64,000 bases of DNA from Sphingomonas sp. (GTDB lineage: Bacteria; Pseudomonadota; Alphaproteobacteria; Sphingomonadales; Sphingomonadaceae). The stretch lies in contig NZ_JAGIAM010000003.1 of NCBI RefSeq assembly GCF_017744835.1, positions 1 through 64,000 on the forward strand. The letters are read 5' to 3'. Of the stretch, positions 34,417-43,847 are shown in pieces. Numbering within the stretch: the first letter of the stretch is position 1; every line of letters begins with the position of its first letter. The translations under genes were made by a program, and so were the position numbers. The notes beneath the pieces are model-generated. The model was not told where the DNA came from and ran no database searches. It saw only the letters and a list, made by a program, of their open reading frames with translations.

Positions 34417-34562
34417 CTCCCTGAAAGGGAGGAGCAAGGGGTGGGCGTAGTGGCAGGTGAGGCTCGATTCCTCGACCGGCGCTTTGCTGGCTGCCGTTGA
34501 GTTTCTCTTGGCGCGCAGACGCGCGCACGCACCCCCGACCCCTCCCTGCAGGCAGGGAGGGG
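34417..34562. repeat. Palindromic repeat pair between oxidoreductase genes
   Basis: Two G/C hairpins flank this stretch: CCTCCCTGAAAGGGAGG at 34417-34433 and CCCCTCCC-TGCAGGCA-GGGAGGGG at 34539-34562. The sequence between them has no good ORF. Similar CCCTCCC hairpins occur at 40.0-40.5, 46.2 and 47.4 kb. The second is immediately before the ribosome-binding site of the next gene. Confidence 0.7.
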
Positions 34563-34583
34563 AGAACGAGAAAGGAGCAACGC

Positions 34584-35606
34584 ATGATCCGCACCGGACT
34601 GATCGGCTTCGGGCTCGGCGGCACCGCGTTCCATGCACCTCTGGTCGAGGCGGTGGACGGGCTCGAGCTGGTCGCCGTCGCTACGCGCAAGGCCGAGGCG
34701 GTGGCCGCGGCCTATCCGCGGGCGCGCGCCACCACGCCCGAGGCGCTGATCGCCGATCCCGCGATCGACCTGGTCATCGTCTCCACGCCCAACGACACGC
34801 ATTTCCCGCTCGCCCGCGCCGCCTTGGAGGCGGGCAAGCATGTCGTGATCGACAAGCCCTTCGCCAATTCGACCGACGAGGCGCAGCAGCTCATCGATCT
34901 CGCCACGGCGCGCGGGCGGCTGGCCATCCCCTTCCACAACCGGCGCTGGGACAGCGACTTCCTCACCGTGCGCAAGCTGCTCGACAGCGGGCGGCTGGGA
35001 GAGATCATGCTGTTCGAGGCGCATTGGGACCGCTTCCGCCCCGCGCTTGCGCAGCCGTGGAAGGAATCGGTCGAGGCGGGATCGGGCCAGCTTCCCGACC
35101 TCGGCCCGCACATGATCGACCAGATACTGCTGCTCTTCGGCATGCCCGAGGCGCTCAGCGCCGACCTGGCGGTGCAGCGCGAGGGCGGGGCGGTGGACGA
35201 TTATTTCGACCTGACGCTCCACTATGGCGCGCGCCGCGTAGTGCTGTCCTCGTCGCGCCTGGTCGCCGCGCCGCGCCCGCGCTTCGGCATCCACGGGCGG
35301 CTGGGGAGCTTCGTCAAATATGGCCTCGACCCGCAGGAGAACGCCGCGCGCGCCGGGGGCAAGGCGAGCGATCCCGAGCATGGGCGCGAGGATCCGGAGA
35401 TCCACGGCACGCTGACGCTGGGCGACGGCACGCGCGAAGTGATCGCGTCCGAGCGCGGCGACTATCGGCGCTTCTACGCGGGCGTCGTGGAGGCGATCGC
35501 CACGGGCAGCCCGCCGCCGGTCGCCGCGGAGGATGCGCTCGCCGGCTTGCGCATCATCGAACTCGCCCGCCGCAGCGCCACCGAGGGCCGGCGGCTGGCC
35601 GTCTAA
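34584..35606 (+). CDS. Gfo/Idh/MocA oxidoreductase, cytoplasmic (3 of 3)
   Basis: A 340-residue soluble oxidoreductase without a signal peptide. It has TGLIGFGLGGTAFHAPLVEA at the N-terminus, IVSTPNDTHFPLA, then VVIDKPFANS with the catalytic lysine, and DLGPHMIDQILLLFG in the active site. This matches the YdgJ/YhhX-like branch acting on scyllo-inositol or related polyols, but the substrate is not certain. ATG 34584 follows AAAGGAG. It is separated from the upstream pair by hairpin repeats and probably has partly independent expression. Confidence 0.88.
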   Translation: MIRTGLIGFGLGGTAFHAPLVEAVDGLELVAVATRKAEAVAAAYPRARATTPEALIADPAIDLVIVSTPNDTHFPLARAALEAGKHVVIDKPFANSTDEAQQLIDLATARGRLAIPFHNRRWDSDFLTVRKLLDSGRLGEIMLFEAHWDRFRPALAQPWKESVEAGSGQLPDLGPHMIDQILLLFGMPEALSADLAVQREGGAVDDYFDLTLHYGARRVVLSSSRLVAAPRPRFGIHGRLGSFVKYGLDPQENAARAGGKASDPEHGREDPEIHGTLTLGDGTREVIASERGDYRRFYAGVVEAIATGSPPPVAAEDALAGLRIIELARRSATEGRRLAV

Positions 35607-35611
35607 TGTCA

Positions 35612-35637
35612 GTCATCCCCGCGTTCGCGGGGATGAC
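35612..35637. repeat. Perfect palindromic repeat between convergent genes
   Basis: GTCATCCCCGCG-TT-CGCGGGGATGAC is a perfect 26-nt hairpin lying in the 33-nt gap between two convergent genes. It belongs to the same family as the palindromes at 9624, 50220 and 60640 and may serve as a bidirectional transcript end. Confidence 0.8.
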
Positions 35638-35639
35638 GG

Positions 35640-38195
35640 TTATTGGGATTTCCGGTAGAGTGCGTCCGCCGCCAGCGCGAGGAACATGTAGTTGGTCTCG
35701 CCGCCGCCCATCACATATTCGGTCTGCTGCCAGAAATAGGGCCAGGTCTTGAGCTCGGGCAGGTCGGGGCGCACGAGATTGGTGCCCGAGATCACTCCAC
35801 CCGGGATGTAGGACCAGTCGGCGCGGTTGCCGCCATAGGCGGTCGTCGCCGAGACCGCGCCTACGCCCGAGGCGAAGCTGGCGGTGTTCTCGCCCGGATG
35901 CACGCCCAGCACGAAGTTGAGCGCATTGATGTAGCTGTCGGTCGAGGTCGCCTGGGGCCAGCCCTTGTGGAAGAAATATTGCTCGACCCCACGCCGCTGG
36001 ATGTCCCAGCCCGCGCCCCAGATCTGCGGCTTGTAGGGCACGCCATAGGGGGAGTCGGTGCGCGCCTCGGCCGTCACCCTGGCCTGATAGGCCGTCACGG
36101 CGCGCGTCACATTGTCGCGGAAGCCCTGCGGCAGCTGGTCGAGGATCGAGGCGAGCATCCAGCCGGTCTTGTCGATCTGCGAGACGATGTCGTTCTCGAG
36201 CGTCACCAGCTTTGCCACCAGCGCGCGGTCGTGCGTCGCATGGATCAGCTCGGCGAGCGCGAACACGCGGTTTTCGGCCTTGCCGCGGTCGATCGCCCTG
36301 GTCGTCAGGTCGCGTGCGGCGGCGAGCGCCTCGGCCGCCAGCGCCGGGTTGCTCGCCTTGAGCGCCCGCGCGGCACCGGCGAGGCCGGCGGCGGTGTAGA
36401 GCTCGCGGTCGGGATTGTCCTCGGTGAACACCCAGCGATCGTCCCAGCGGATGGGGTTGCCGTTATTGTCGACGCCCAGGCCCTCGACCGGCTTGCGGAA
36501 GACATTGTCGGTCTGCAGCGATCCGTCGCCGAGCATCGCATATTGGCGCAGCGACGGATCGATGATGCCGCGATAGAGCCGACCCATCGCGCGATAGCCG
36601 CCGAGCACCGAGAGCAGCCCATGCTCGATCTGCTGGATCGCGTCGTTCTTCCCGTCGGGATCGTGGATCTCGACTAGGTTGCGCTTCTGGTCGATGCGGG
36701 TCGCGTCATAGTCGAGCCCGAATTCCTCGACCATGCGCGAGAGCAGCCAGACGGTGCCGATCTGCGATTCCACGCGCAGGTCGTAGTCACCCGCGTCATG
36801 CCAGCCGCCGGCGTTGAGGCCGGGCACGATCTCGCCCGGCTTGAACTTGGTGAGCGTCGAGGGCCCCTGCGCATAGCCGTCGTAATGGTTGAGCGGGCTC
36901 GGCGCCATCAGCGCGTCGTCCATATGATCGAGCCCGTGCCAGATGCGGTATTTCTCGCGCACCAGCATGTGGCACATCTGGACCGGCAGGAAATATTCGA
37001 GCGTCGGCTGCCAGACGTGGCGCGCATAGACGTCCTGCGCGATGCGGAAGGCCTGCGAGGTCTTATCGCCATAGCGCACGACGTACATGCCCGGCTCGCG
37101 CACCTGGCTGAAGTCGAAGGTGGCGTAGCGATAGCGCAGGAAATTGCCCCAGGGCCGGGGCGCGGCGCGCATCACTTCGGTGCGGCCCTCGGCGCCGAGG
37201 CGGTAGAGCGTCGCGGGCTGGAGCGCGTCGGTCGCGGCGTCGAGCTCGATCACTGCGCGCTTCGGCTGGGCCGGGGCGTAGCCGACCTGGCTGACCTGGA
37301 TCACCGGCTCGTAGCGCCAGCCCGAGACGACGTTGGGCGTGACGATCCACTCGATAGCATTCTTCGTCGCGCCAGGCGCCACCTTGCCGCGGACGATGAA
37401 CCAGCCGTTGTTGTGCGGCAGCCGCCCGTCGATCAGCTCGATCTCGCCGGTGCGGCTCTGGATCGAGAGCCGCTGCTTGTCCTCCTCGGGCGCGACCACC
37501 AGCGTCTTGCCCGTGGCGAGCGGCGCGGCGAGCGCCTGGCCGTTCAGCGACTGGACCGGCCCGTTGGCCTGGGCGTTGCGCGGCTCCGGAACCTTGCCGC
37601 CGGCCAGCCGTTCGACGGGGCCATTGGGCTGGCGCGGGAAGATGCCGGTCTGTCCATCCATCAGCCAGGATTTGCCGAACAGGTGCGTCGGGAACAGCTC
37701 GAGGTTGAAGCCCACCTTGCCCGTCCATTCGGGCGGCAGCGGCTTGTCCAGATCCACGCTGATCCGGAAGCTGTTGCCGCCCGCGGGCGAGACATGGACT
37801 GCGTAGCCGAGCTTCAGGTCGGGATAGTAGATCGGATTGAAGCCCTTCGAATCCTTGGTGGGATCGGGATAGCTGAGCGTCTGGGTGATCGTTCCTGTGG
37901 CGGAATCGACGTGCCGCTCGCCCGAGGCGGGCATCGGCGACCATTGGCCGGGCGCGGGCTCCAGCCGCAGGTCGCCGTTGGCGGCGACGCGGACGCCGTG
38001 CTGGATCACGGTCACGCCGGTCTGGTGGCCGTCGGGATAGATGTCGGTGAAGACGAACACGTCGAGCCCGGGCGTGGTCAGATAGCCCTTGTCGCCCAGG
38101 TGCAGGCCCTCGCTCGCCGGGCCCGCCGCGATGAGCGCCGGAAGCGCCACTCCCAGCATCAACAACCTGCCGATCCGCATTGCGTCCCCTCTCAT
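35640..38195 (-). CDS. Exported GH9-like glycoside hydrolase
   Basis: An 851-residue secreted protein. A signal peptide (MRIGRLLMLGVALPALIAAG) is followed by a long beta-rich N-terminal region and an Ig-like segment (IQVSQVGYAPAQPKRAVIE), the CelD-type module that precedes GH9 domains. The (alpha/alpha)6 domain carries GLNAGGWHDAGDYDLR, with the catalytic base Asp pair of GH9. Near the C-terminus NFVLGVHPGENTASFASGVG matches the G-x-N-P-x-x-x-S motif region. GH9 enzymes cut beta-1,4-glucans or related chains; the unusual N-terminal half suggests a different specificity. ATG 38195 follows GGAAGGAAAC; ATG 38180 is an equally plausible start. Confidence 0.85.
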   Translation of the reverse strand: MRGDAMRIGRLLMLGVALPALIAAGPASEGLHLGDKGYLTTPGLDVFVFTDIYPDGHQTGVTVIQHGVRVAANGDLRLEPAPGQWSPMPASGERHVDSATGTITQTLSYPDPTKDSKGFNPIYYPDLKLGYAVHVSPAGGNSFRISVDLDKPLPPEWTGKVGFNLELFPTHLFGKSWLMDGQTGIFPRQPNGPVERLAGGKVPEPRNAQANGPVQSLNGQALAAPLATGKTLVVAPEEDKQRLSIQSRTGEIELIDGRLPHNNGWFIVRGKVAPGATKNAIEWIVTPNVVSGWRYEPVIQVSQVGYAPAQPKRAVIELDAATDALQPATLYRLGAEGRTEVMRAAPRPWGNFLRYRYATFDFSQVREPGMYVVRYGDKTSQAFRIAQDVYARHVWQPTLEYFLPVQMCHMLVREKYRIWHGLDHMDDALMAPSPLNHYDGYAQGPSTLTKFKPGEIVPGLNAGGWHDAGDYDLRVESQIGTVWLLSRMVEEFGLDYDATRIDQKRNLVEIHDPDGKNDAIQQIEHGLLSVLGGYRAMGRLYRGIIDPSLRQYAMLGDGSLQTDNVFRKPVEGLGVDNNGNPIRWDDRWVFTEDNPDRELYTAAGLAGAARALKASNPALAAEALAAARDLTTRAIDRGKAENRVFALAELIHATHDRALVAKLVTLENDIVSQIDKTGWMLASILDQLPQGFRDNVTRAVTAYQARVTAEARTDSPYGVPYKPQIWGAGWDIQRRGVEQYFFHKGWPQATSTDSYINALNFVLGVHPGENTASFASGVGAVSATTAYGGNRADWSYIPGGVISGTNLVRPDLPELKTWPYFWQQTEYVMGGGETNYMFLALAADALYRKSQ

Positions 38196-38444
38196 GTTTC
38201 CTTCCTTGCGAAGGATCGTTTGAGGCGAGGGTGGCGCGGGAATGCGGCCCGGTCAACGCTGTCGGGCGCTTTTTGTCCGATGACTGCGGCCAGCGATGCC
38301 GGGGCAGTGCGCTAGCGCTCGCCACGCGTCCGGAAACTTCGTTCCGGTGCCGGCGAGTTACAGGCTTTTTCCGTAGGTTCAGGCGTACTCCGTTTTCGAT
38401 ATGCGAAACTACCCGCGGTAGCGCCGCGACTTTGAGGATTTTCG

Positions 38445-40031
38445 ATGCACAGCCTGCTCGCGGCTTTCTGGAATGACGGCCTTGCACCCGACGCGAGCAT
38501 GGGGCTGGTCTGGACTCATGCCGTGGCGGACGCCGTGTCGGCGCTGTCCTATGTCGCGATCGCCGTGGCGCTGTTCGTGTTGGTCCGCCGCCGCACCGAG
38601 CTTTCCTATGGCTGGGCCTTCTGGTGTTTCGCGGCCTTCCTGGCGGTGTGCGGCCTCGCCCATGCGGTGAATATCCTGGGCTTGTGGCACCCGGCCTTCG
38701 GGCTGCAGGCAGTGGTGAAGCTCGTGGGGGCAGCGGTGTCGCTCGCAGCAGCCATCGCGCTGTGGTTGTTGTTGCCCAAGGCGTTCACGCTTCCCTCCGC
38801 CGCCGAGTTGCACGCAGCGAACCGCGAGCTCGAAGAGCGCGTGCGCGAGCGTGACGCCGCGCTCGGGGATCTGCGCGCGCAGGCGGCGCAGCGCGAGCAT
38901 GCCGAGGCCGCGCTGCTCCAGTCGCAGAAGCTCGAGGCGGTCGGCCAGCTCACCGGCGGCATCGCGCACGACTTCAACAATCTGCTCCAGGCAATCGCCG
39001 GCAATCTCGAGCTGATCGCGCGCAAGCCCGACGACGGCGACCGCGTCGTGCGCTGGAGCGCGAGCGCGCTCAACGCCGTCGAACGCGGGCGTGCGCTGAC
39101 CGGCCAGCTCCTTGCCTTCTCGCGCAAGCAGCGGCTCGACATGGCCTCGGTCCGGCTGGTCGAGCTGATCGGCGGCGTGAAGGACCTGGTCGAGCGCGCG
39201 GTCGCGCCGCTCAGCCACGTCCAGATCAAGCCGATCGATCCGGCGCTAAACGTCGAGGCCGATCCGCTGCAGGTCGAGCTCGCAGTGCTCAATCTCGCCT
39301 TCAACGCGCGCGATGCGATGCCCGAGGGTGGCACGCTGACCATCTCGGCCGAACGGCGCAGCGGCCAGGTCGCGCCCGATCTTGCGCCGGGCGACTATGT
39401 CGCGCTCACGCTCCGCGACACGGGGACCGGCATGTCGCCCGAAGTGCTGGCGCGCGCGGCCGAGCCTTTCTTCACCACCAAGGGCGTGGGCAAGGGCACC
39501 GGCATGGGGCTGTCGATGGCCTATGGCGTGATGCGCGAGTGCGGCGGCGGGCTGCAGATCGAAAGCGAGCAGGGCAAGGGCACTGCGGTTACGCTGTTCC
39601 TGCGCGTGGCCCGCGTCGAGCCTCGCCGCGCAGTGGAGGACGACGCCCGCAGCGACCAGCGCATCGATCTATCGGACTGCCGGATCACGCTGATCGAGGA
39701 TGACCCCGAGGTGCGCACCACGCTGGTGGAGATGCTGCGGGCAGCCGGGGCCGAAGTGCGCGAGGCCGGCGACGGCGCCGAAGGGCTCGAGCTGATCCGC
39801 GCGCGCAAGCCCGACCTGGTCATCGTCGATTTCGCGATGCCGGGCATGAGCGGCGCCGATGTCGCGCGCGAGGTCCGCCAGACCGATCCCGACCTCGACG
39901 TGCTCGTCGTCACCGGCTTCGCCGAATCGAGCCAGCTCGAGGCGCTCGCCGGGCCGCATCTGCAGATGCTCAAGAAGCCCTTCGAATCGCACGAGCTCCT
40001 CCGCCGCGTGGCGGACATATTGGATCGCTGA
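38445..40031 (+). CDS. Hybrid histidine kinase with ethylene-receptor-like membrane domain
   Basis: A 528-residue membrane sensor. Three helices at about residues 27-110 contain VADAVSALSYVAIAVALFVLV and FLAVCGLAHAVNILGLW. The Cys69-x3-His73 pair and the preceding Asp match the copper/ethylene-binding helices of ETR1 (CGATH). A coiled coil (120-160) leads to the HisKA domain with GGIAHDFNNLL (phospho-acceptor His175). An HATPase domain follows (NLAFNARDAMPEGG, DTGTGM, GTGMGLSMAYG). A C-terminal receiver has Asp462 in VIVDFAMPGMSG and Lys in MLKKPF. Whether it binds ethylene or simply copper/heme is unknown. It stands alone, divergent from the GH9 gene, with no cognate regulator adjacent. Confidence 0.88.
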   Translation: MHSLLAAFWNDGLAPDASMGLVWTHAVADAVSALSYVAIAVALFVLVRRRTELSYGWAFWCFAAFLAVCGLAHAVNILGLWHPAFGLQAVVKLVGAAVSLAAAIALWLLLPKAFTLPSAAELHAANRELEERVRERDAALGDLRAQAAQREHAEAALLQSQKLEAVGQLTGGIAHDFNNLLQAIAGNLELIARKPDDGDRVVRWSASALNAVERGRALTGQLLAFSRKQRLDMASVRLVELIGGVKDLVERAVAPLSHVQIKPIDPALNVEADPLQVELAVLNLAFNARDAMPEGGTLTISAERRSGQVAPDLAPGDYVALTLRDTGTGMSPEVLARAAEPFFTTKGVGKGTGMGLSMAYGVMRECGGGLQIESEQGKGTAVTLFLRVARVEPRRAVEDDARSDQRIDLSDCRITLIEDDPEVRTTLVEMLRAAGAEVREAGDGAEGLELIRARKPDLVIVDFAMPGMSGADVAREVRQTDPDLDVLVVTGFAESSQLEALAGPHLQMLKKPFESHELLRRVADILDR

Positions 40032-40162
40032 ACCTCGTGTTCCCTTTCTGAAAGGGAGGGAAGCCAGGGCGTATCGACGTTCATCCTAACGCGCTCCCCT
40101 CCCTTTTGAGGAGGGGAGACGAATGTCGAGACAACCCAGCTTCCCGGCGCAAAATCTTGCCG

Positions 40163-40318
40163 CTTGCAAAATAGGATTTGGCCTGAAACAAAACGGGAAC
40201 GCTCTTTCTCAATCTGAATATAATCGGCGTTTCGCGCGCACACGCACGCGCACGCGCGCAGGCACGTACGCACGCGCATGCGCCCGCGTTGGGGTCTCCA
40301 CTTTGTCCACTTCCGCCG
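40163..40318 (+). repeat. Dispersed 3'-end element, copy 5 (diverged)
   Basis: CTTGCAAAATAGGATTTGGC matches block A of the element, ACGCTCTTTCTCAA resembles block B, and TCCACTTTGTCCACTTCCG matches the central block of copy 2. The last block is missing and the middle is occupied by an alternating CG/CA tract. It lies 3' of the minus-strand nadE gene, in the family's usual relative orientation. Confidence 0.6.
40233..40283. repeat. Alternating purine-pyrimidine tract
   Basis: Bases 40233-40260 alternate pyrimidine and purine without a break (CGCGCGCACACGCACGCGCA...), and after GG the alternation resumes through CACGTACGCACGCGCATGCGC. Such tracts favour left-handed (Z) DNA under negative supercoiling. 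It sits between two convergent 3' ends, where supercoiling should be strong. Confidence 0.75.
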
Positions 40319-40505
40319 TGTCCACTTCCGGCATCGCCCCGCCGGATCGGCCGATGGTCAGGCCCGCTCGAACCGCCGCGATAGTGTGACCTTGGTGTGA
40401 CCTTTGGTCGCGCAGGATGCGGGGCGGCGCGATAGCGTAACGCGCTCCCCTCCCTGAAGGGAAGGGGAGATGAATGCGATACAACCTAGCTCACGCTGTT
40501 CCGGC

Positions 40506-42557
40506 TCAGGGCAGCGCCGCGCGCAGTTCCTCGATCCAGGCGGTCGCCACGCTGTCGGACGGCGCGCGCCAGTCGCCGCGGGGGCTCAGCGCGCCGCCGG
40601 CCGAGACCTTGGGGCCGTTGGGCAGCGCGGATCGCTTGAACTGGCTCGTCTGGAAGAAGCGGAACAGGAAGGATTCGAGCCACTTCGCGATCGTCGCCAG
40701 ATCATACTGGTTGCGGCCGGCCTCGGGGAAGTCGATCGGCCACAGCCCGGCCGCGGCGTCGCGCCACGCGTGCCAGGCGAGGAAGGCGATCTTCGACGGC
40801 CTGAGCCCGTGGCGCACGACATAATGGAGGAAGAAGTCGTTGAGCTCATAGGGCCCGATCCGGTCCTGCGTGCTCTGCATCCTGCCCTCTGCATCGGCGG
40901 GGACCAGCTCGGGCGAGATTTCGGTGTTGAGGATCGCGGTGAGCACGTCGGCGGCCTCGCCGGTGAACTGGCCGGTCTTCACCGTCCAGCGGATCAGATA
41001 CTGGATCAGCGTCTTGGGCACGCCGGCGTTGACGCCGTAATGGCTCATCTGATCGCCGACGCCATAGGTGCACCAGCCGAGCGCCAGCTCGGACAGGTCG
41101 CCGGTGCCGAGCACGAAGCCCTGGCGCTGGTTGGCGAGGCGGAAGAGATAGTCGGTGCGCAGCCCCGCCTGGACGTTCTCGAAGGTCACGTCATAGACCG
41201 GCTCGCCCTCGGCGAAGGGATGGCCGAGGTCGGTGAGCATCTGCCGCGCGCTCGGGCGGATGTCGATTTCCTCGCCGGCCACGCCCAGAGCTCGCATCAG
41301 CGCCCAGGCGTTCGACTTGGTCGCGTCGCCGGTCGCGAAGCCCGGCATGGTGAAGCCGAGTATGTCCGAGCGCGGGCGGCCGAGCCGGTCCATCGCCTTG
41401 CACGCGACGATCAGCGCATGGGTGGAATCGAGCCCGCCCGAGACGCCGATGACGATGTGCTTGCTGCCGGTGGCTTCGAGCCGCTTGCGCAGCCCCTCCA
41501 CCTGGATGTTGAACGCCTCGTAGCAATCCTCCTCGAGCCGCGCGGGCGTGTTCGGCACGAAGGGGAAGCGGCGGAGACGCCGGACCAGCCCGCGATCGGC
41601 GAAATCGGGTGCATGCTCGAAGCCGATGCGGCGGAAGCGCATTTCGGGGTGATTGGCGGCGCGGGCATTGTCGTTGAACGTGCCGTTGCGCATCCGCTCG
41701 AGCCGCAGCCGCTCGAGGTCGAGGTCCGAATAGACGATCTCGGTGGTCAGCTCGAAGCGTTCGGAGGCGGCGAGCAGCTCGCCCAACTCATAGATCAGCC
41801 CCTGGCCATCCCAGGCGAGGTCGGTCGTGCTCTCGCCGGGGCCCGAGGCCGAATAGACATAGGCCGATAGCGTGCGCGCCGACTGGGCGGCGCAATAGAG
41901 CTCGCGCTCGCGGCCCTTGCCGATGACGATGTTGGAGGCGGAGAGGTTGCACAGCACCAGCGCGCCGGCGAGCGCGCCTTCGGTCGATGGCGGGACGGGG
42001 GCCCAATAATCCTCGCAGATCTCGATGTGAAAGACGAAGTCCGCCAGGTCGGTCGCGGCGAAGACCAGGTCGGCGCCGAAGGGCACGGTCTGGCCGGCCA
42101 CCGTGATCTCCAGCCCGGTGAGCCCGATGCCGCTCGCGAACCAGCGCTTCTCGTAATATTCGCGGTAGTTGGGGAGATATTGCTTGGGCACCACCCCCAG
42201 GATGCGCCCGCGCGCGATCGCCACCGCGCAATTGTAGAGCCGCCCGTTGCGCCGCAGCGCCGCGCCGACGAGCAGCATGGGCTTGAGCCCCTTGCTCGCC
42301 TGGGCGATCGCGGCGATCCCCGCTTCGGTCGCGTCGAGCACCGCGTCCTGCAGATGCAGGTCGTCGATCGCATAGCTGGTGACGTTGAGCTCGGGGAAGA
42401 CGAGCAGGTCGGCGCCCTCGGCGTCGCCCTGTTTCGCCAGCGCGATCGTCGCGCGCGCGTTGGCGGCGGGATCTGCGACCACGGTCGCCGGCGTGCACAC
42501 GCCCGCCCGGATCATCCCGTGGCGGTGGAGCGCGTAAAAGGGGTGGGACTTCGCCAT
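40506..42557 (-). CDS. nadE: Glutamine-dependent NAD+ synthase
   Basis: A 683-residue two-domain enzyme making NAD+ from nicotinate adenine dinucleotide, ATP and glutamine; the length fits the long glutamine-using type. The N-terminal nitrilase-like glutaminase has the Glu in [11 protein letters not shown], Lys in [18 protein letters not shown] and Cys in HIEICEDYW. The synthetase domain has the ATP loop [14 protein letters not shown] and [16 protein letters not shown] 42557 overlaps the upstream pncC stop codon (ATGA), so the two genes are translationally coupled. Both belong to pyridine nucleotide synthesis and salvage. Confidence 0.95.
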   Translation of the reverse strand: MAKSHPFYALHRHGMIRAGVCTPATVVADPAANARATIALAKQGDAEGADLLVFPELNVTSYAIDDLHLQDAVLDATEAGIAAIAQASKGLKPMLLVGAALRRNGRLYNCAVAIARGRILGVVPKQYLPNYREYYEKRWFASGIGLTGLEITVAGQTVPFGADLVFAATDLADFVFHIEICEDYWAPVPPSTEGALAGALVLCNLSASNIVIGKGRERELYCAAQSARTLSAYVYSASGPGESTTDLAWDGQGLIYELGELLAASERFELTTEIVYSDLDLERLRLERMRNGTFNDNARAANHPEMRFRRIGFEHAPDFADRGLVRRLRRFPFVPNTPARLEEDCYEAFNIQVEGLRKRLEATGSKHIVIGVSGGLDSTHALIVACKAMDRLGRPRSDILGFTMPGFATGDATKSNAWALMRALGVAGEEIDIRPSARQMLTDLGHPFAEGEPVYDVTFENVQAGLRTDYLFRLANQRQGFVLGTGDLSELALGWCTYGVGDQMSHYGVNAGVPKTLIQYLIRWTVKTGQFTGEAADVLTAILNTEISPELVPADAEGRMQSTQDRIGPYELNDFFLHYVVRHGLRPSKIAFLAWHAWRDAAAGLWPIDFPEAGRNQYDLATIAKWLESFLFRFFQTSQFKRSALPNGPKVSAGGALSPRGDWRAPSDSVATAWIEELRAALP

Positions 42558-43060
42558 CAAAGCGCCTCCGCCAGCATTTCCAGTCCGGTGCGCAGGCATT
42601 CGACGCGCACCCCGCCGCGGCCGATGTCGCCGAAATGCGCCTCGCGGTGCGCGGTCGGCCGGCCTTGGCGCGCGCAGGCGAAATGGACAAGGCCGGGTTC
42701 GTCCTCCGGTGCCCCGCGTCCTGCGAAGCCGGTGACGGAAATGGCGATGTCGGCCTTGCTGCCCTTGAGCGCCCCCTCGGCCATCGCGCACGCCACGACC
42801 TTGCTCACGGCGCCTTCGCGCTCGATCAGGTCGAGCGGGATGCCGAGCAGCTCGGACTTGGCTTCATTGGTGTAGACCACGAACCCGCGCTCGAATGCAT
42901 GGCTGGCGCCGTCGACGTCGGTGAGAAGCGAGGCGAGCAGCCCGCCCGTGCAGCTTTCCGCCGTCGCGAGCGTGAGCTCCTTGTCGCACGCCGCCTCGAG
43001 CAATTTCCGTGCGGCGCGATCCACCTCGTCGGGAAGCGCGGGAGAAAGCGTTTCGGTCAT
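42557..43060 (-). CDS. pncC: CinA-family nicotinamide-nucleotide amidohydrolase
   Basis: A 167-residue single-domain CinA C-terminal protein. Motifs are LATAESCTGGLLASLLTDV at the N-terminus and ISVTGFAGRGAPEDEPGLVHFA (the G-x-A-G-P-x-G-G-loop equivalent, slightly altered) in the second half. Standalone proteins of this family deamidate NMN to nicotinate mononucleotide, recycling the product of DNA ligase. The four-base overlap with nadE, the final enzyme of the same pathway, supports this role. Confidence 0.9.
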   Translation of the reverse strand: MTETLSPALPDEVDRAARKLLEAACDKELTLATAESCTGGLLASLLTDVDGASHAFERGFVVYTNEAKSELLGIPLDLIEREGAVSKVVACAMAEGALKGSKADIAISVTGFAGRGAPEDEPGLVHFACARQGRPTAHREAHFGDIGRGGVRVECLRTGLEMLAEAL

Positions 43061-43136
43061 GCAATGGTCCTAGCCGGGGGTTGGGCTCAGTGCCAACCCC
43101 GGCGGACCCCGATCGATCCCAAATAGGGGAGGCGGA

Positions 43137-43847
43137 TCAGGCCTTGGCGGAATAGATCATCCGGCCGGGGCCCAGGCGCTCGAACACCTTGGCGAGGTCA
43201 CGCTCGCCGACCGCGAAACAGCCCTGGCTGCGGCCGAGCTTGCCGTGCTGCATCACGACCTCGGGGTTGGCGTACCAGGCGGAGTGGACGACGATCGCGC
43301 GGTCATAGGCATTGCTGTTGGTCGGATCGAGGCCGATCAGCTTCTGCGAATCGCCGTGCTTGCCGACATAATAGTCGGCGGTCAGGAACGCGCCTTCGCA
43401 GGTCGCCTCCGAACCCATGTCGTTCGAGAAACGGTGGAGCATGCCGGTGTGCTCGGGGTCCGAGCCGATGCCGTGCGCTACCAGGAAGCTCTGCACTTCG
43501 CCGGTGCCCATGTTGACGATGTAGAAGCGTGCGTCCGCCGAGGGGCGTGCGAAGTCGGCGATCGCGATGCGGTCGTGCGACGGAATCCGGAACGAGTGCC
43601 GGTCGAGCGCGGCCACGGCCTTCTTGAACAGCTCGGGCCGGACGCCGGCTGGAACGGCACGTGCCTTCGCGACCTGCGGGGCCTTGGGGATGGGAACGGG
43701 TGCGGGCGGCGGGACCGGAATCGGAGCCGCGGCCATGTCCACCGAACTGGAAACGCACGAGGAAAGCGTTGCGCCACCCGCGATGGCCAATGCCGATCTC
43801 AGCAATGCCCGGCGCGAGTGCACCGTATCGAGACTGTCCTTCACCAA
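43137..43847 (-). CDS. YkuD_2-type murein L,D-transpeptidase-like lipoprotein
   Basis: About 236 residues. An RR-containing leader (SRRALLRSALAIAGGATLSSC) ends with a lipobox-like Cys, then a Pro/Val-rich linker, then the catalytic domain. The nucleophile motif is GRSQGCFAVGE and the upstream His is in AIVVHSAWYAN, as in the YkuD_2 (PF13645) branch, which differs from the SHGCxR type. It may cross-link or trim peptidoglycan. The start (TTG 43847 or GTG 43844) is uncertain because neither has a strong ribosome-binding site. Confidence 0.85.
   Translation of the reverse strand: MVKDSLDTVHSRRALLRSALAIAGGATLSSCVSSSVDMAAAPIPVPPPAPVPIPKAPQVAKARAVPAGVRPELFKKAVAALDRHSFRIPSHDRIAIADFARPSADARFYIVNMGTGEVQSFLVAHGIGSDPEHTGMLHRFSNDMGSEATCEGAFLTADYYVGKHGDSQKLIGLDPTNSNAYDRAIVVHSAWYANPEVVMQHGKLGRSQGCFAVGERDLAKVFERLGPGRMIYSAKA

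Larger units (their letters stand above)
40032..40505. other. 470-bp intergenic repeat region
   Basis: This gene-free stretch between two convergent genes holds several repeats. There is a CCCTTTCTGAAAGGG hairpin at ~40040 and a CTCCCCTCCC...GGAGGGGAG hairpin at ~40090-40120. A diverged copy of the dispersed 3' element spans 40163-40318, with an alternating purine-pyrimidine tract inside it at 40233-40283. A further CCCTCCCTGAAGGGAAGGGG hairpin lies at ~40446-40468. No ORF is convincing. Confidence 0.7.

Noticed and set aside
38308-38317. GCGCTAGCGC palindrome upstream of the GH9 gene as an operator
   Set aside because: A 10-nt GC-rich palindrome is common by chance in this genome and it has no partner site or promoter context.
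43061-43136. Small gene between pncC and the YkuD_2 gene
   Set aside because: Only 76 bases, no start with ribosome-binding site.
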